DNA of 64,000 nucleotides from Blakeslea trispora (taxonomy: Eukaryota; Mucoromycota; Mucoromycetes; Mucorales; Choanephoraceae), in assembly GCA_025331445.1 (NCBI GenBank), contig JAIWNE010000139.1, positions 1-64,000 of the forward strand, written 5' to 3'. Below are positions 47,087 through 59,058 of this stretch, in pieces. The notes beneath the pieces are model-generated. The model made no database searches. It saw only the letters and a program-made list of their open reading frames with translations, and was not told where the DNA came from. The stretch's first letter is position 1. Each line of letters begins with the position of its first letter. The translations under genes were made by a program, and so were the position numbers.

Positions 47087-50000
47087 TATGTATGTATTGT
47101 ATGCGTATGTATAAAAATAATTGTTTGCTGAATTGATTAAGAAAAATCTACAGAATAATGCTCAATTTCAGTTGGCCTTTCTCGGTTTTTCTGCCTACCT
47201 TTTTCTATTAAATTAAAAATTAAAGATCTTTTTTGTATGCAACAGTTGTATGATGTTGTATTATGTATTAATTTGTTGTACAATACAAAAAAAGCTCTTT
47301 TTAAAATTCTTTTCAAATGAAAATTATCTACTTTTTAATGATGTTTCCCCAAACAAAATTAAAAAAGCTGATGTAGTAAAATGTGTTGAATTTTCAAAAA
47401 GAAAAGAAGTTTAAAGAAGAAGAAAAAAAAAGGAAATGAAAAAGTTTTGCTACTAAAATGTCATGTAAAACTAACCCCCATCAAACTTCGAATGCCTGAT
47501 TTGGATAATTGGTAGGGGCAAAATTTGATGCGGAGTGATTCGGGATTAACATTGTATAGCCTGTATATTTGTATTATAAATCTCCAATTAAGCTCCCACC
47601 CCAAAAACCAAACTTAGTCGTCGCCATATTAATTAGGTTGTCAACACCATTGTTATACACGTAAAGTGGCTGTTCAAGAGCTTTGACCTATTGTCAACCT
47701 TAAGTGCTCTAACAACCAACAGTACTTGCTGTTTCGGACAACTTTTGTAGCTTTTTCATGTCACATCATTAAGCTAGACAAACACCATGAAATTATGTGA
47801 TGAACTTCATTTTAAAGAAGAACTTGAACAGAACCATAAATATCTCAAGCATGGAAGGTTACACACATGGCTGCTTAGTGGAGTAACGTCTACTGTCCGA
47901 GCATTAAGTAGAGGAGTTCTTTTGGACTAAAAGCCCATCCAATCGCGCCTCTTTAGCAACTGGAAGCAGCATTATACAACAAGAAGTGGGGTTGTCATAC
48001 GGTTTGCCTTTGATCATCACCTATTCAAAGCAACATCTTTATGATGCTTATTGCTCAAAAAGAAGATAAAGGTTGGCTACAGAAAACAAGAAGTAATGGG
48101 GAAATTCTATAACAAGTCAATGACAAAAATGGATACTATATTTTATTCTATTTTCGAAATAGTGGGGCCAACCTCTAACAAATAGACCAATCTGTATTAA
48201 GGGGAAAGCCTAATCGAGATTGACACTACTGATAAAAGCTTATCTCTCAAAATACATAAAGATGTTGTTGCATCAAAGAAATATGGGGATTTGTAAAGTG
48301 GGCCGATTTTTGTTTTTTGGGCGCCTTTTGTTAAAGTATTGTTTTGCCCCAATACAATTATTGGAATAATCCAACTTAAATTAAAGCGCGAAAAGCCACG
48401 GGACACACTGAGTTTGCAAGTGTCAATCTTTTTATATTTTTGGGGTGCTTAATGCGATCGGCCAATCAGATGTCTTGAAACGACCTTGTTTAGAATATCC
48501 CCAGAAGCCAATGCATATCTGTAAACAAAACACTGGTTCGCTCTCTATCGGATTCTTCCCCCCTTTTTTTTTTTATTCAATCTTAAAAGCATAACATGAA
48601 CTTTATAGAAAGAAAAAAGATTTGTCATCCCTCGGCAGGCATTCAGATTGAAAGTTTTGGGGACAGAGGCTATTGATGAAGCTAACATAGTTCAATCCGA
48701 CGTTATGGCAACATTTCTAAGGAACATCTTGCTATTAGCTTTATGCTTAAAGCGATCCTGAAGGTGTTATAATCTATCGAGTATTGTTATCCAGAATAAC
48801 ATTGGAACTTTCATTGCAACGTGACAGGCAGGTTTTGTCCGTTTTGAAAAATTAGAAAAGCGTATCAATAACTCATTATCTGGACTAGATAGTAGAAGCC
48901 GGATGAATAGAAAATATTCATTGCTAAATGTTTCTTCATTATAGCCGCATAGTCTATTATGTGTTTTGTACTTATGACACTTTGAGACTGTTCAATTGAA
49001 GCGCACTTGTCGAACAACAGGGGCAATGGGATTATGTGTAACAAACACACGCATCTTTGCTTATTGTTTGTCATTAAATTTAAGACGAATAACAGTAATG
49101 AACACCATCCAGAAAGCAGGATCAGTGTTGCAGTAGCCCAAGCTATACATAGACGAGAAAGAAATCAACCTGCTACTGTAGAATTTAAAGTGCTGAACAA
49201 TGAGACATATTATGTTGTTAATTGGTTTTGAGTTTCTTTTTTCTTTCGAAAAGCCAGATGAGATCATAGTATGCAATACCAATCCACTAACCACTGATCA
49301 GATTAATTGAATAGCTAGTATAGACTTTTACAGCTTACACAAATAAACAGACATGATAGTTTGCGTCTTCTGAGACTCCCCTATAGGGCTATTAAGCTTG
49401 CGCAATCAACATTGGAAGAGCAAACATAGCATACCAAGCTATTGATCAATCAAAACCTAAAGCACAACACAAATAATTTAAATAGCTGAATGTAGGACAA
49501 AGACAATTCTGTCAGTTTCAGACATCAGAAAAACTACTCAAACACATGAAAGAAAGCATATTCTGAAACTTATTGGAGAGATTTCTCATCAAGAAAAGAC
49601 AAACAGGCTTACTTGGAAAGCTATGATAGGGTCCTAGCTTATACACATTGCTGAATTTATTCATTTCTTTATTATTATTATTTTTCCACAGAAAAGATGT
49701 GACACTATTTCATTTGCCAGAAAAAATGAGCGCAGGATAGCAATTTTTAAAAGCAAGCTGACGAAACAAAAACAATAGGGATGTATGTGCTACATTAAGC
49801 GGGGATACAAAAACAAGTGTTGCTATTCACCATGATAGTCGTTAAAAAAATTGCATCCAACCATATTAGGCACATCCCATTTCTTGGTGTGATTACAAAA
49901 CTGAGGTCAAAAAACTACAACACCTTGAGCCTATCTTTTTATTTAACAAATACCATATTGATTCTGCTGTATAGTGGTTCTCAATAAAAATAAAGTGGAC

Positions 50001-50574
50001 GTAGCTAGTCTCTCTATAGTCCAACATCTCAAGCTTCTAGGTACATCTTTTTACCTTTATACTCAACGCTCGTTACTGTATTCCTTTGATTTTTGTATCA
50101 TTTATAGTATAAAATAATAACCTTCTAAAGTTTTGAGATCAAAGAGTGGTTTGCAAGTGAGAGCATAATTTTACTTGCAAGAATTTTTCAATTGGGTATA
50201 CAGTCTGATTAGATAGATCGAAATGAAGGGATATCTGAAAACCCTTCTGAGATAGAAGTAAAAAGGAGTGACTAATTGGAAGAGTCGAGATTTTAGGAAA
50301 AGCTGATCTTCTTAAGGAATATTGTCAACTGTACGAGAAAAAAACTGATGCTCTCTTACCCTGCACTCTTCTTCAGAGTGGCTGGAAAGAAACAATGAAA
50401 GAGGGTTGTATTGAGCAACTCCTTTATGTGTTTTAACAAAGCCGAAAAATAAATGGAAACAAACGAGCATTGATATTTGTATAGACACTGCTATATCATA
50501 CTTTAAGAGCTCAAGCTTCGATTTGTGATGCAAAGAATTTATGCTTTCCCTTAATTACTGTTACTGGAAGTATC
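47087..50574. other. Long intergenic region, no gene recognised
   Basis: The left end is the FAS promoter. The rest is AT-rich with short, interrupted ORFs. At 48380-48600 a promoter-like block (AAGCGCGAAAA near 48384, CCAAT near 48462, then a C/T tract) precedes a 26-codon ORF at 48597 that begins MNFIERKKICHP and then stops. No domain could be recognised, and nothing else in the stretch supports a gene. Confidence 0.4.
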
Positions 50575-50985
50575 ACTTAGAGTAGGCCAAGAATCATGTC
50601 AGTTGGATAGAAGAACAATGACCTTATGTGATTTCATCTAACGAACTACGCTTTCTTTTGTGCAAAACAAAACGTGTTAAAAGAGTCATTCCTTGTGCTG
50701 GATAGAAACATAAGAAATAGCTTGCTGAGTATACTACCAAGTTAAGTAAAGGTGGTGTGATAGTATGGGGGGTTGACCCTCTTGTTGCTGTTGATGGTAT
50801 TATAGATCAAGCCAAACACGTTGAAATTCTATCAGAATTGTTTCAGCCTTGTTGCATGAAATTGTAGACCCAGATCAATGTTTGATCTATCTTCTAAGAA
50901 AATGGAGCAACTCACTATATTAACGTCATATTACGTGATTGGAGGATCCAACATATATTAAAGGGCTTCGATTTTTGTAAGTAAA
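50575..50985 (+). pseudogene. Decayed Tc1/mariner transposase remnant, copy D (different subfamily)
   Basis: Pieces in order: ISSNELRFLLCKTKRVKRV (the SDESRF-type block with the first acidic position), KGGVIVWGVDPLVAVDGI (the GGGSVMVWG-type block), AKHVEILSELFQP, then after stops ENGATHYINVILRDW (the QQDNAPCHTA-type block). This is Tc1-type spacing and differs from the IS630-like copies A-C. Several stops interrupt it and the DN of the second block is gone. Confidence 0.68.
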
Positions 50986-51004
50986 ATGAACAATTAAAAA
51001 ATTA

Positions 51005-51300
51005 AACAGACTTTTTGTTTTAGCAGTCTTCAAACTTTGACAAAGAATAGAGGTAGAATCTTCGGCTGTCGTTAATCGAAATACTGTTGCAAGCATTTCG
51101 AATCTTCATAGTTATTATCTCTTTTTTCAGTAGCTTTTCTGTCTTAAGCTTGCTCTAAAGCACTGACCATAATTTCTAAATAGGATTAGATTCTGGAGAA
51201 TAGGGGGAAAAGGTACACAAAGCAATATTCGCAACGCTCAATTTACTTTTGAATATCCTTATGCTCACAGATTGGAGTGTTATCAAAAAATGACTTTGTC
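51005..51300 (-). pseudogene. Decayed Tc1/mariner (IS630-like) transposase remnant, copy C
   Basis: On the minus strand: DNTPICEHKDIQK, IERCEYCFVYL, YSPESNPI, KLWSVL, SKLKTEKLLKKEI and MKIRNACNSISIND, with stops and a frameshift. It aligns by eye with copy B at 28.0-28.3 kb (HEHKDTQSYIESCKYRCV; KEKLFWEEEILTTRIRKACNN), so the two derive from one family. It lies about 20 bp from copy D and faces it. Confidence 0.7.
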
Positions 51301-52332
51301 AATTGGCAATACAATCCATGCCAGTCTGCAACTGATTCTTCACTCAATTTAATCGCCCCTCCATTTTCTCAAGGATATTTTTCTTTCAATTACATGAGCA
51401 TGAGACCTTTTTTTAATGCTGTCACTTTTTTTATAGTAGAAAAGTAATGGAAAGAAATGGCTTTTTAATTTGAAGGCTGGCAAAATAAGGCTGTTAGGTT
51501 TTCCATTATGCCATCTAAAACTGGGAAAGGATTCTAATCAAAGAAAATCTATGCTGAAACCCGTATGGCCTCCTCTTAGCACAAGAGGCCTGTCAAAATT
51601 TTTAACTTCTATTTCCTCATCATCCAACTTTATGCCATACTCTGACGAACCAAAGGTTCTCTAGTTGAAGCATGAGCGCTCATGTTTTTTTTTATGAGAG
51701 CAGAAAGCATCACTGGTTCTTTACATCAGACTTATGAGAGCTGTAGGTCCCTTTGCTCTCGTCTTTGCCTTCAAATGCAAGTTGGTGAGTGCTTGCTGAA
51801 GGCTAAGCTTTATGGACTTTTCAGGTGATTTTGAGTCGAAGTAAGCGATATCTTCGGTCAAACATTTATCCTCATTAACTTTTAGCCTAAAAGTGTACAG
51901 TTGCTCGTCTCAAGAGAAAGTATGATCCATTACTGATACAAACTTAAAAATTTAAAAAGTGAATGAACCATTTCTTTCAATTTCAACATTGTATTTTTAT
52001 AAACGATGTTTCAATTTTGCTTAGTAGAGCAATTCCTTGAAATAGTGTGCAGGTCATCAGTTCTTAACCCTCTCGACCTGGTTAGGGTAATTGAGCTTTT
52101 AAGCTGCATATTCAAAAGCCATTATAAATATATATATATTTGATCGTACAGGTCATCAGAATTGTACTTGTACAATCAAGAATGTGACACACACTGCCAA
52201 GTTACACAATGAGCCATATTTGTCAATTTTTTTTCGTCATCTTTTTGAGACACCACTACTTACAAGTCGCCGAAAGATTCTACAAAGCTTTTTTTTTTAT
52301 AGTTTTGCTTTGCTTTGCTTTGTACTTTAAGA
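51301..52332. other. Intergenic, eroded transposon flank and promoter of the RING gene
   Basis: Contains further interrupted minus-strand sequence that could be the 5' half of transposase copy C, but no motif is clear. The last 100 bp is T-rich leader of the PA-TM-RING gene. Confidence 0.4.
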
Positions 52333-53985
52333 ATGTCCAGACCTGTCTTAATATGTGTTTGGCTGTTCTGTTTAGCCACTGTTGTGACAGAGGCTGCAGA
52401 CATAAGAAACCCAGTATTTTGGGAACAAAGCTTCATGGTCAACATTTCAAATCCTAACAGTGTACCTACTTTGGTACAATCAACATCGTACATGACAACC
52501 TCACAGGACTTCCAAGGAATTTATCTAGACTCAAATCCTCGAAGTCCTCCTAATGTAACATATTTATGCATCTAGAAGCTTTATTGCATACAAATACTAA
52601 AGCTGTAAAATAGAGAGTTGTTTTTAATTTCGGCGAGAGCTGTTCTTCTTCAAACACAACAATCGAAACCATTAAGCAAATGAATTTCAATAGCCTACAA
52701 GCACAAGTATTGAAGAGTAGAGAAAAAATTGCTCTTGTGAAACGAGGAAGTTGTTCTTGGAGTGAGAAGATAAGAATAGTAAATCAACTGGCATCATCTA
52801 ATAGCATCAGTGTATCGGCTGTCTTCATTTATGACAATGAGACCCACGGCAACAGTATCACTGTCGACAGGACTCCTGTTACAGGCTCAGGAACCATTGG
52901 TCCGCCTGTATATCCCAACCCTTTACCAGCAGACCGCTCTGTACTCAATATGACCGACAACGATTTGGATTTATCTAGTCCTTCCGCTACAGCAGTTTAT
53001 TTTATTCCGTCAGTTTACGGAAATCAGTTTGTTGATAGGATTAACCAAATGTACAATGCAAGTTATCCTGACATGAGAAGATTCTGGCTGCTGACCCCTT
53101 ATTTGGAAGAAGTGAGTTGGGGCCTCTCAGGTGATGATGGCTTTTTCTCTACAGGCCGAGGATATCTATCGTACATTATTGCGTTGGCAGCCATCTTTTT
53201 AATTGGTAATGTTTGGTTGGTCTGATATAAGCTATATGTACTAAGACATCAATCTTTCAATAGGTGTTGTTATAATTCGTTGGTGGAAGATCAGGCGTAT
53301 GCGAAGCGAATTTCCAAATGGCTATGGAGGCACAAATGGCTTCCCTATGCAAGCCAGAAACAACCAGCTTGACCCTCTTCCTGTGGATATTGTGAATAGC
53401 CTGCCTATCAACGTTTATTCTGCTGGCTTGATAAAAAATGTCAATTGCGCTATTTGTTTGGAAGATTTTGTTCCAGGAAAAAACGATGTCCGGATTTTGC
53501 CTTGTGGCCATGGATTTTGTGTGCTGTGTATTGATCCTTGGCTTACACAAAAATCAACTACATGTCCTATCTGTAAATGGGACTGCTTACCTGCTGAGCT
53601 TCGTAGAGAAAGAGAACAACAACAGCAGCAGCAACAGCAATCGGACGATCAAAGCCATGCAGTTGCGGTTGACATGGAGAGCCCTTCATATCCGTCTAAC
53701 CAGACAGTTCGACCGAACGAACAATTGCCATCAACTAACGATGTTCCTGCTGCCACCGCCACCAACACCATCAACATTAGCCATCATACATCACCAACCA
53801 CCCTACATGCTACTTCTTCAGACGTCCCTCACTTGGACACAGAAAAAGAATTAACAAAACCCACTCATAGTGATGAGACTTCTTCAGAGACAGATAAAAA
53901 TCCCACTAATGACAGCAATCTTGCTTCATCGAGTGCAGTTGAATTACCTGTGGAAGAGAACAAAGATTCAGTGCCTAAGCATTGA
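52333..53985 (+). CDS. PA-TM-RING ubiquitin ligase with an altered RING, 511 aa
   Basis: Exons are 52333-52554, 52614-53205 and 53264-53985; introns are 59 and 58 nt. Signal peptide MSRPVLICVWLFCLATVV. A protease-associated (PA) domain in the lumen (RVVFNFGES, ALVKRGSCSWSEKI, AVFIYDNETHG) has many Asn-X-Ser/Thr sites. One TM helix lies about 258-283 (YLSYIIALAAIFLIG-VVII). A cytosolic RING lies about 332-377 (CAICLEDF, RILPCGHGFCVLCIDPWL, CPIC). A poly-Gln run and a Ser/Thr/Pro-rich tail follow. The family (RNF13/GRAIL-like) ubiquitinates proteins on endosomes, Golgi or vacuole membranes. Family members normally have RING-H2 (CGHxFHxxC); here that second His is Cys. Confidence 0.92.
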
Positions 53986-54036
53986 TGATGATGCAATTTG
54001 TATATATATATAATCATGTAATAATTGTACAGACAT

Positions 54037-54042
54037 AATAAA
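54037..54042 (+). terminator. poly(A) signal of the PA-TM-RING gene
   Basis: Exact AATAAA 51 bp after the stop codon. Confidence 0.45.
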
Positions 54043-54182
54043 TAAGCTTATTCCTTTGACAAAAATACATCTTTTGGTATATTTGTTTTTTACCACCCTA
54101 ATCAGGAAATTTACTGGTTTAAGAAAAGCAGTTTCATCCATTTCATTGCCTTTCTCTTTTTTATTTTTACTTTGATACCATC

Positions 54183-55225
54183 ATGCAAGAATTATACCCA
54201 AATCAATCCCTTTTGCCGGTTCGCCGTCGCTTCCAAATATGTGGGTTTCTAGAGATGTCTTATGGTGGTCCCTTTGTTTGTTTTATCTGGCTTGTAATTT
54301 TCATTCTGACAAAAATTTGTAAAGTTACTAAGTATATTGTAGGTAATCAATATGTACGGGTGTGTTCTGGCATTTCAAGGAAGAAGTCGTAAGTTGTTAG
54401 TTTTATCAAGTTCGCGGTCAACAAAATTTAACCGCAAATCGTAGCGATCTTTTCTTATTTGAACAGGGCAGCATTAATCGTACAAGGAGTTATCTGCCTT
54501 TTGTTTTTCATATCAGCTTTGATATCACTTTATTCATTTTCTTTGGTATGAAGCAACATCTATAAACTGACACGTATTGACAACTTCAATTAAGAGAAGC
54601 CCATGGCAACTAAGGCGATCCCATCGCTTAACATGGGTTATGGTTGTCATTTTCTTGGTAGATTTATTCGTCAATATCGTTTTGTTTGGCGTACAAAAGC
54701 AACAGTTCAAAGATTGGTGTATTCAACAATCTCGTCAGAGTGTGTCAAACTATCTGATAACTGAGGAGCCATATAGAAACATGTTCAATTCAAGCACACA
54801 AATCATGTTTGATTCAGGACGGCCTGCTCACAACGTCTACAATTGTGAAAAACTATGGGAAGATGAAATCAAGTTTGCCTGCATCCTATATGTCATTCTG
54901 TTTACGCTCTATGTATTTATCTTGTTCTAAGCAAACCTCACCCTCTTTCAGGCTAACTTTTGTCATATAGGTTCACTTTGCCTTTTGCTTTTGGCGTTTT
55001 ACACAAGAGAGATGGAGCGCATACGAGGCTATGATGCGACTTAACATGATACAAACTGAAGGAGTTGTGCCTAACATTTACAACAATACTTTATCAAGTA
55101 ACAATGGAAACACAATGATGATGAATATAAGTTCTAGCGGAAATCAGCAAAAAGAGAATGTTGTAAAGGAAAATCAAAAGAGCTTGTCTCAGATTACAGA
55201 GGAAATGATTAAAAGAGTGTTTTAA
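54183..55225 (+). CDS. Unrecognised four-TM membrane protein, 285 aa
   Basis: Exons are 54183-54388, 54467-54545, 54595-54912 and 54971-55225; introns are 78, 49 and 58 nt, with frame closing exactly. Hydrophobic segments: about 28-45 (GGPFVCFIWLVIFILTKI), about 70-92 (ALIVQGVICLLFFISALI), about 108-126 (WVMVVIFLVDLFVNIVLF) and about 185-205 (FACILYVILFTLYVHFAFCF). The loop between TM3 and TM4 holds two Cys (DWCIQQSR, NVYNCEKLW) and would be lumenal or extracellular, as in tetraspan proteins. The tail of about 75 residues is polar. No family assigned. It follows the RING gene on the same strand and converges on the cytochrome c peroxidase gene, with 118 bp between stops. Confidence 0.7.
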
Positions 55226-55343
55226 GTCGAGACATTGATCTTTATTTGCAATCAGAAAAAAGGAAAGGAGCTTTTTTCTTGTATTTGTCGAGTCTAACCA
55301 AAGAGGAAATAACAATAAATATTAATTGATACGATTATTGTAT

Positions 55344-56737
55344 CTATTGAGTTGTAGGTTTAAATTCATAGACTTTTTCATCACCCTTGAAAGGAACACC
55401 TAATTCAATAAGTTTCTTAAAAGCAGCAGCGAAATCCTTGTAAAATCTGTCTTGATCTTTGGCATAAAGATCAAAGTATTTCTTGAACTCCTTATCATTA
55501 TACATATGAATTTCGGCAGGCAACATCATTACATCGGGATTACTCTTATCAACCCATTGCCAGCCGCCATTAGCCAATTCCTTCTTTACCCAAGTGCGTG
55601 TAGAGATTGCCTTGTAATATTCATTAGAGAAGACAGTGGGGGCTTCTTGCCAAGGGCCCTCAAATCCACTTCGATCGGAATGGCAGCGACCGAGAGCATG
55701 ACCACCAGTTAGAGCAACAATCTCTTGATCATCAAAGCCCTAATAGCTCATATGTTAGAGCCCAAATCAGATAACTTGTCATGTAATACTCACCATTCTG
55801 TAGAAAATGTCGCGAATATGATCTTGTTTCTTTGAGGCATCAGGAAGACGTCCATCAGGAGTGCAAACCTTTGCATCCTCAATAGCATCTTGACGACCTG
55901 GTCTCCAAGGAATAATAGGACCACCCTAATGTAACTCATGAGAAAGCCAAACAAAACAAGCCACAAACTATATTACATACCAGCTCTTGAATAGCACATA
56001 CACCAGCCAACGTCCAAAGATCACCGTAACTAATCTCGGGGTATTTTGCATGAATTTTCTCTAAAAGATCTCTAGCAATGGCCAAACCATTATTAGCAGC
56101 ATGCAAAGATTCTGGCTTGAAACCTAAAGTGTGGTACAATTTTAATCAATACAAGTCATATGATGCTTGAGAAAAGACGAAACATACGCATTGTAGCACC
56201 ATTACTGCCACCAGTTTTTGTTTCCTTGTCGTATGTGCCAGAAGCATGCCAAGCGAGACGGACAAGAACAGGGCCATAAGATCCATCATCGTATCTTGAA
56301 TTTTAAAAGTTAGAAAAAGATGATTTTGTGCATGCTGCAAAAAACTTACTCAGAGTCTTCATCGAGCATTTCTGCGATATCGTTGTACACCTTTTGATAA
56401 TCAATGTCTTTGTTCTCTTTCTTGTGGGCAATTGTTTGGGTAGTAACAGATTGAGCAGAATTGTAGTAGTAACCAGCAGCACCACCTAAAGCAGCCAAAG
56501 CTACACACACAAGCAGTTAGTTGACATGTTTGTTTCAATTGATTTTGAAGCTAACTTACTCAAGAAGACAAGGCCGCCAGATCCACCCTTCTTAGGTGAA
56601 TCGATTGAAGCATATCCACGAGTTTGAATTGAGGTCATAGGACGAAATCGATAGGCAGTAGCAAAAGAGCTCGAAACAACAGCAGTGTTGCGTGCATTGA
56701 TGCGTGTTTTTGTGAGGGCAGAGCGGAGGGTGTTCAT
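55344..56737 (-). CDS. CCP1: Cytochrome c peroxidase, mitochondrial, 368 aa
   Basis: Exons (minus) are 56737-56560, 56500-56350, 56294-56188, 56123-55981, 55925-55794 and 55739-55344; introns are 54-64 nt. It reduces H2O2 with electrons from cytochrome c in the intermembrane space. A basic presequence ([17 protein letters not shown]) is followed by a hydrophobic sorting segment ([15 protein letters not shown]), as in the yeast enzyme that is cut by m-AAA and rhomboid proteases. Distal haem site [13 protein letters not shown] supplies Arg, Trp and His; proximal His is in [12 protein letters not shown]; the [15 protein letters not shown] segment carries the radical-forming Trp. Class I haem peroxidase length is normal. 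Confidence 0.96.
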
Positions 56738-57756
56738 TAATGTAAGAATAGTAATTAAGCAAGAAGAAAACCAATTTCTTGATGTGAAAAAAGTTTATTT
56801 ATGTACCTTACAGGTATTCATCCTTGGCCAATAAAATCACAGATGACTAATATAGGCCATTGAACACTGACCAAATCTTTTTGTAGCCTATAAAATTGCG
56901 GATTCGTAATATGGCCATTGTTCAAAGTTACTAAATTTAGTCTTCTCATTCTAAAAAATTTGAAACATGCATCAATCTTTTCAAAAGCAATTCCAATAAT
57001 TGAAGACGAGCATGGAAGAGGCTCGAAGGGAATTCGATATGTAATGAGAAATCAAAAGAATCAATGCTAAAACTTGTCTGAAAAAAAGAAATAAACCCAA
57101 ACTGTGCAAGAATATTGTACAAAATGTATAACAAGTCAAAAGGTTTGCATATCGCCCTTCTGTAAGCGTTCTTTATGTCTTTTGTATCACTGAAATGTAT
57201 TAGTAAGATATGATTATGATGACTATATCTCAGGAATTATAGCTCCTATGATTTTTAGCGGGATATCTATTACCTGATGGTTTAAATCGCCCAACTAAGA
57301 ACCGAATCAAAGATCCACCTCGAGTTGTCATAACCTCAATCTGTCTCTCTATTAACAAAAGCTAACATGATCTACAAAAACTAGCTCTTGGTGTTCATGA
57401 ACGTACAGGCTATTTGCAAGAAAAATTGTTGTAGCAATTAGTAAAAGTAGTCTAAAATCAATTGCGAGCTTGCAATTGAACCAGGGGCCGAATTATCTTC
57501 TTTGATAACTACCTCAAGACAACTGTATCGAAAATAGCCCTTAATTTATGAGTAGAGTTGAGGAGGGGGCATCGAGTGCTATCAAATGTATGATGTTCTT
57601 TGTATTTTTTTTTTTAGTCATAACTTCTCTAACTCCTATCTGCGTTATATAAATACACCAAGTTCAAAGTAGCCGACGAACTGCAAACATACACTAGCTA
57701 TATAACGATTTATATCTCTCTTTAGTTTTGCTTTACTTTATTTTCAAAGTATCCGT
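56738..57756. other. Intergenic, no gene recognised
   Basis: About 1 kb, AT-rich; the promoter of cytochrome c peroxidase lies at the left and the 3' flank of the pseudouridine synthase at the right. Two similar segments near 56835 and 56897 (ATATAGGCCATTGAACA-like and ATATGGCCATTGTTCAA-like) form an imperfect repeat. No gene seen. Confidence 0.45.
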
Positions 57757-59058
57757 TTAAACATCTTGAGTTTGCTGTTTTCTTTGGTTTCTGAGACGGT
57801 ATTTCTCCTTCTTTACTTCGTCTGAGTCTGCACGAGGACGGTCAAGCAGCTTCTTATAATGTAAAGTTCGAAGTATTTTGCCACCTCCTAGAGGAATAGT
57901 AGCTTGTTGGCTCTCTTTGGCAGCAAAACTTTGGAATTCAATTGGACTAGTTAAATGCTTTTCTATCTCTTTAAAACATGTTTTGTACAGTTGCGCTTTG
58001 ATTAAATTGTTTGAATAATGTTCATAAAAATGTCTATAGGTTCTAATAGGTGTAGGTATTAACGCTTTTTGATCAGTGGTTTCGTTGGAGTATTTCCAAT
58101 CCATTTCGCCAAATTCACAATCATAGAGCAAGAGTGGCAAGTCACTTGCCATGGTATAGTTGGGCTTGGCTGGAACTTTTTGAATATTCAACAAGTCTTT
58201 TACGATTTCAGGTGACTCCAATTTTTGACCAGTCAAAAATAAGATAGCCATGATGCATCTAACCTGATGCCACAAGAAAGCAGTACCCTTAATCTGAACT
58301 TCATAAAGATCATCCTTAATACAGTTGATATCTAGCGAAAGTATATTGCGCTCGTAACTCGAGATGTTCTTGGAAGGATCTAAACGACAAAAGTTTCTAA
58401 AATCATGTTTCCCTATCATGTAACTAGCTGCCAGACGCATTGCAGCCAAATCAAGGTCATCTTTTTGGAAGAAGTACTTGTATGTACGAGATCTACAATC
58501 AAAGCGAGCGTTGAAAGAAGGGTCCACTGAAGCCCATGCTAAGATACGAATGTCATCAGGTAAAAGTCGATTCAGCTTCTCGATATAGCTCATAGGTTCT
58601 TCTATATATGTTGTGCTCTTCTTGTTAGAGCTGCGGACATTCAGAGCTATAACTTGTCCTAATCCACTAACACCTTTGTCTGTCCTGCCACATCGCGTAA
58701 ACTGACATTGGTTCCGATCAGCAATGAGCCGACATGATTCAAGAGCCTTGAAAAGCTGATCTTCAACAGTTGGTGTATTATCCTCATCGCTTTGTGTTGC
58801 AAATCCAGAGTATCTCCACCCAATATAAGCCACTTTGAGTGCAATCCTGCGTTGTGGATATTGCGAAATATCAAAAGATCGCTTTGACTCGGATCCTTTA
58901 CGCACATCTAAAGATCTTTTGCCAAGTTGGCTCTCAAGCTCCGAGATCTTGGCTACAAGCTGTTGTCTAGTGAACTTGTCATAGCCTGAAGGAACATGCT
59001 TCGTTGGGTAGTGTCCAAACCGAAAAAAGTTTTGTATCCAACGGTTCATATTGGGCAA
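57757..59058 (-). CDS. DEG1: tRNA pseudouridine(38/39) synthase, Deg1/Pus3 family, 433 aa
   Basis: Single exon. The enzyme converts U38 and U39 of the tRNA anticodon arm to pseudouridine, in nucleus, cytosol and mitochondria. TruA-fold motifs: VAYIGWRYSGFATQSDED, FTRCGRTDKGVSGLGQVIAL with catalytic Asp127, DPSFNARFDCRSRTYKYFF, ASYMIGKHDFRNFCRLDPSK and GTAFLWHQVRCIMAILFL. The N-terminal LVAKISELESQL helix before the catalytic domain is typical of eukaryotic Deg1/Pus3 and separates it from Pus1. The first Met is at 59058; another Met three codons on could also be used. The gene is divergent from the PH-domain gene. Confidence 0.95.
   Translation of the reverse strand: MPNMNRWIQNFFRFGHYPTKHVPSGYDKFTRQQLVAKISELESQLGKRSLDVRKGSESKRSFDISQYPQRRIALKVAYIGWRYSGFATQSDEDNTPTVEDQLFKALESCRLIADRNQCQFTRCGRTDKGVSGLGQVIALNVRSSNKKSTTYIEEPMSYIEKLNRLLPDDIRILAWASVDPSFNARFDCRSRTYKYFFQKDDLDLAAMRLAASYMIGKHDFRNFCRLDPSKNISSYERNILSLDINCIKDDLYEVQIKGTAFLWHQVRCIMAILFLTGQKLESPEIVKDLLNIQKVPAKPNYTMASDLPLLLYDCEFGEMDWKYSNETTDQKALIPTPIRTYRHFYEHYSNNLIKAQLYKTCFKEIEKHLTSPIEFQSFAAKESQQATIPLGGGKILRTLHYKKLLDRPRADSDEVKKEKYRLRNQRKQQTQDV

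Noticed and set aside
49007..49294. Overlapping ORFs of 74 (+) and 77 (-) codons
   Set aside because: No domain or leader; consistent with chance ORFs in repeat-derived DNA.
51470..51664. 64-codon + strand ORF near the transposase remnants
   Set aside because: Lies opposite interrupted transposon sequence; no recognisable product.
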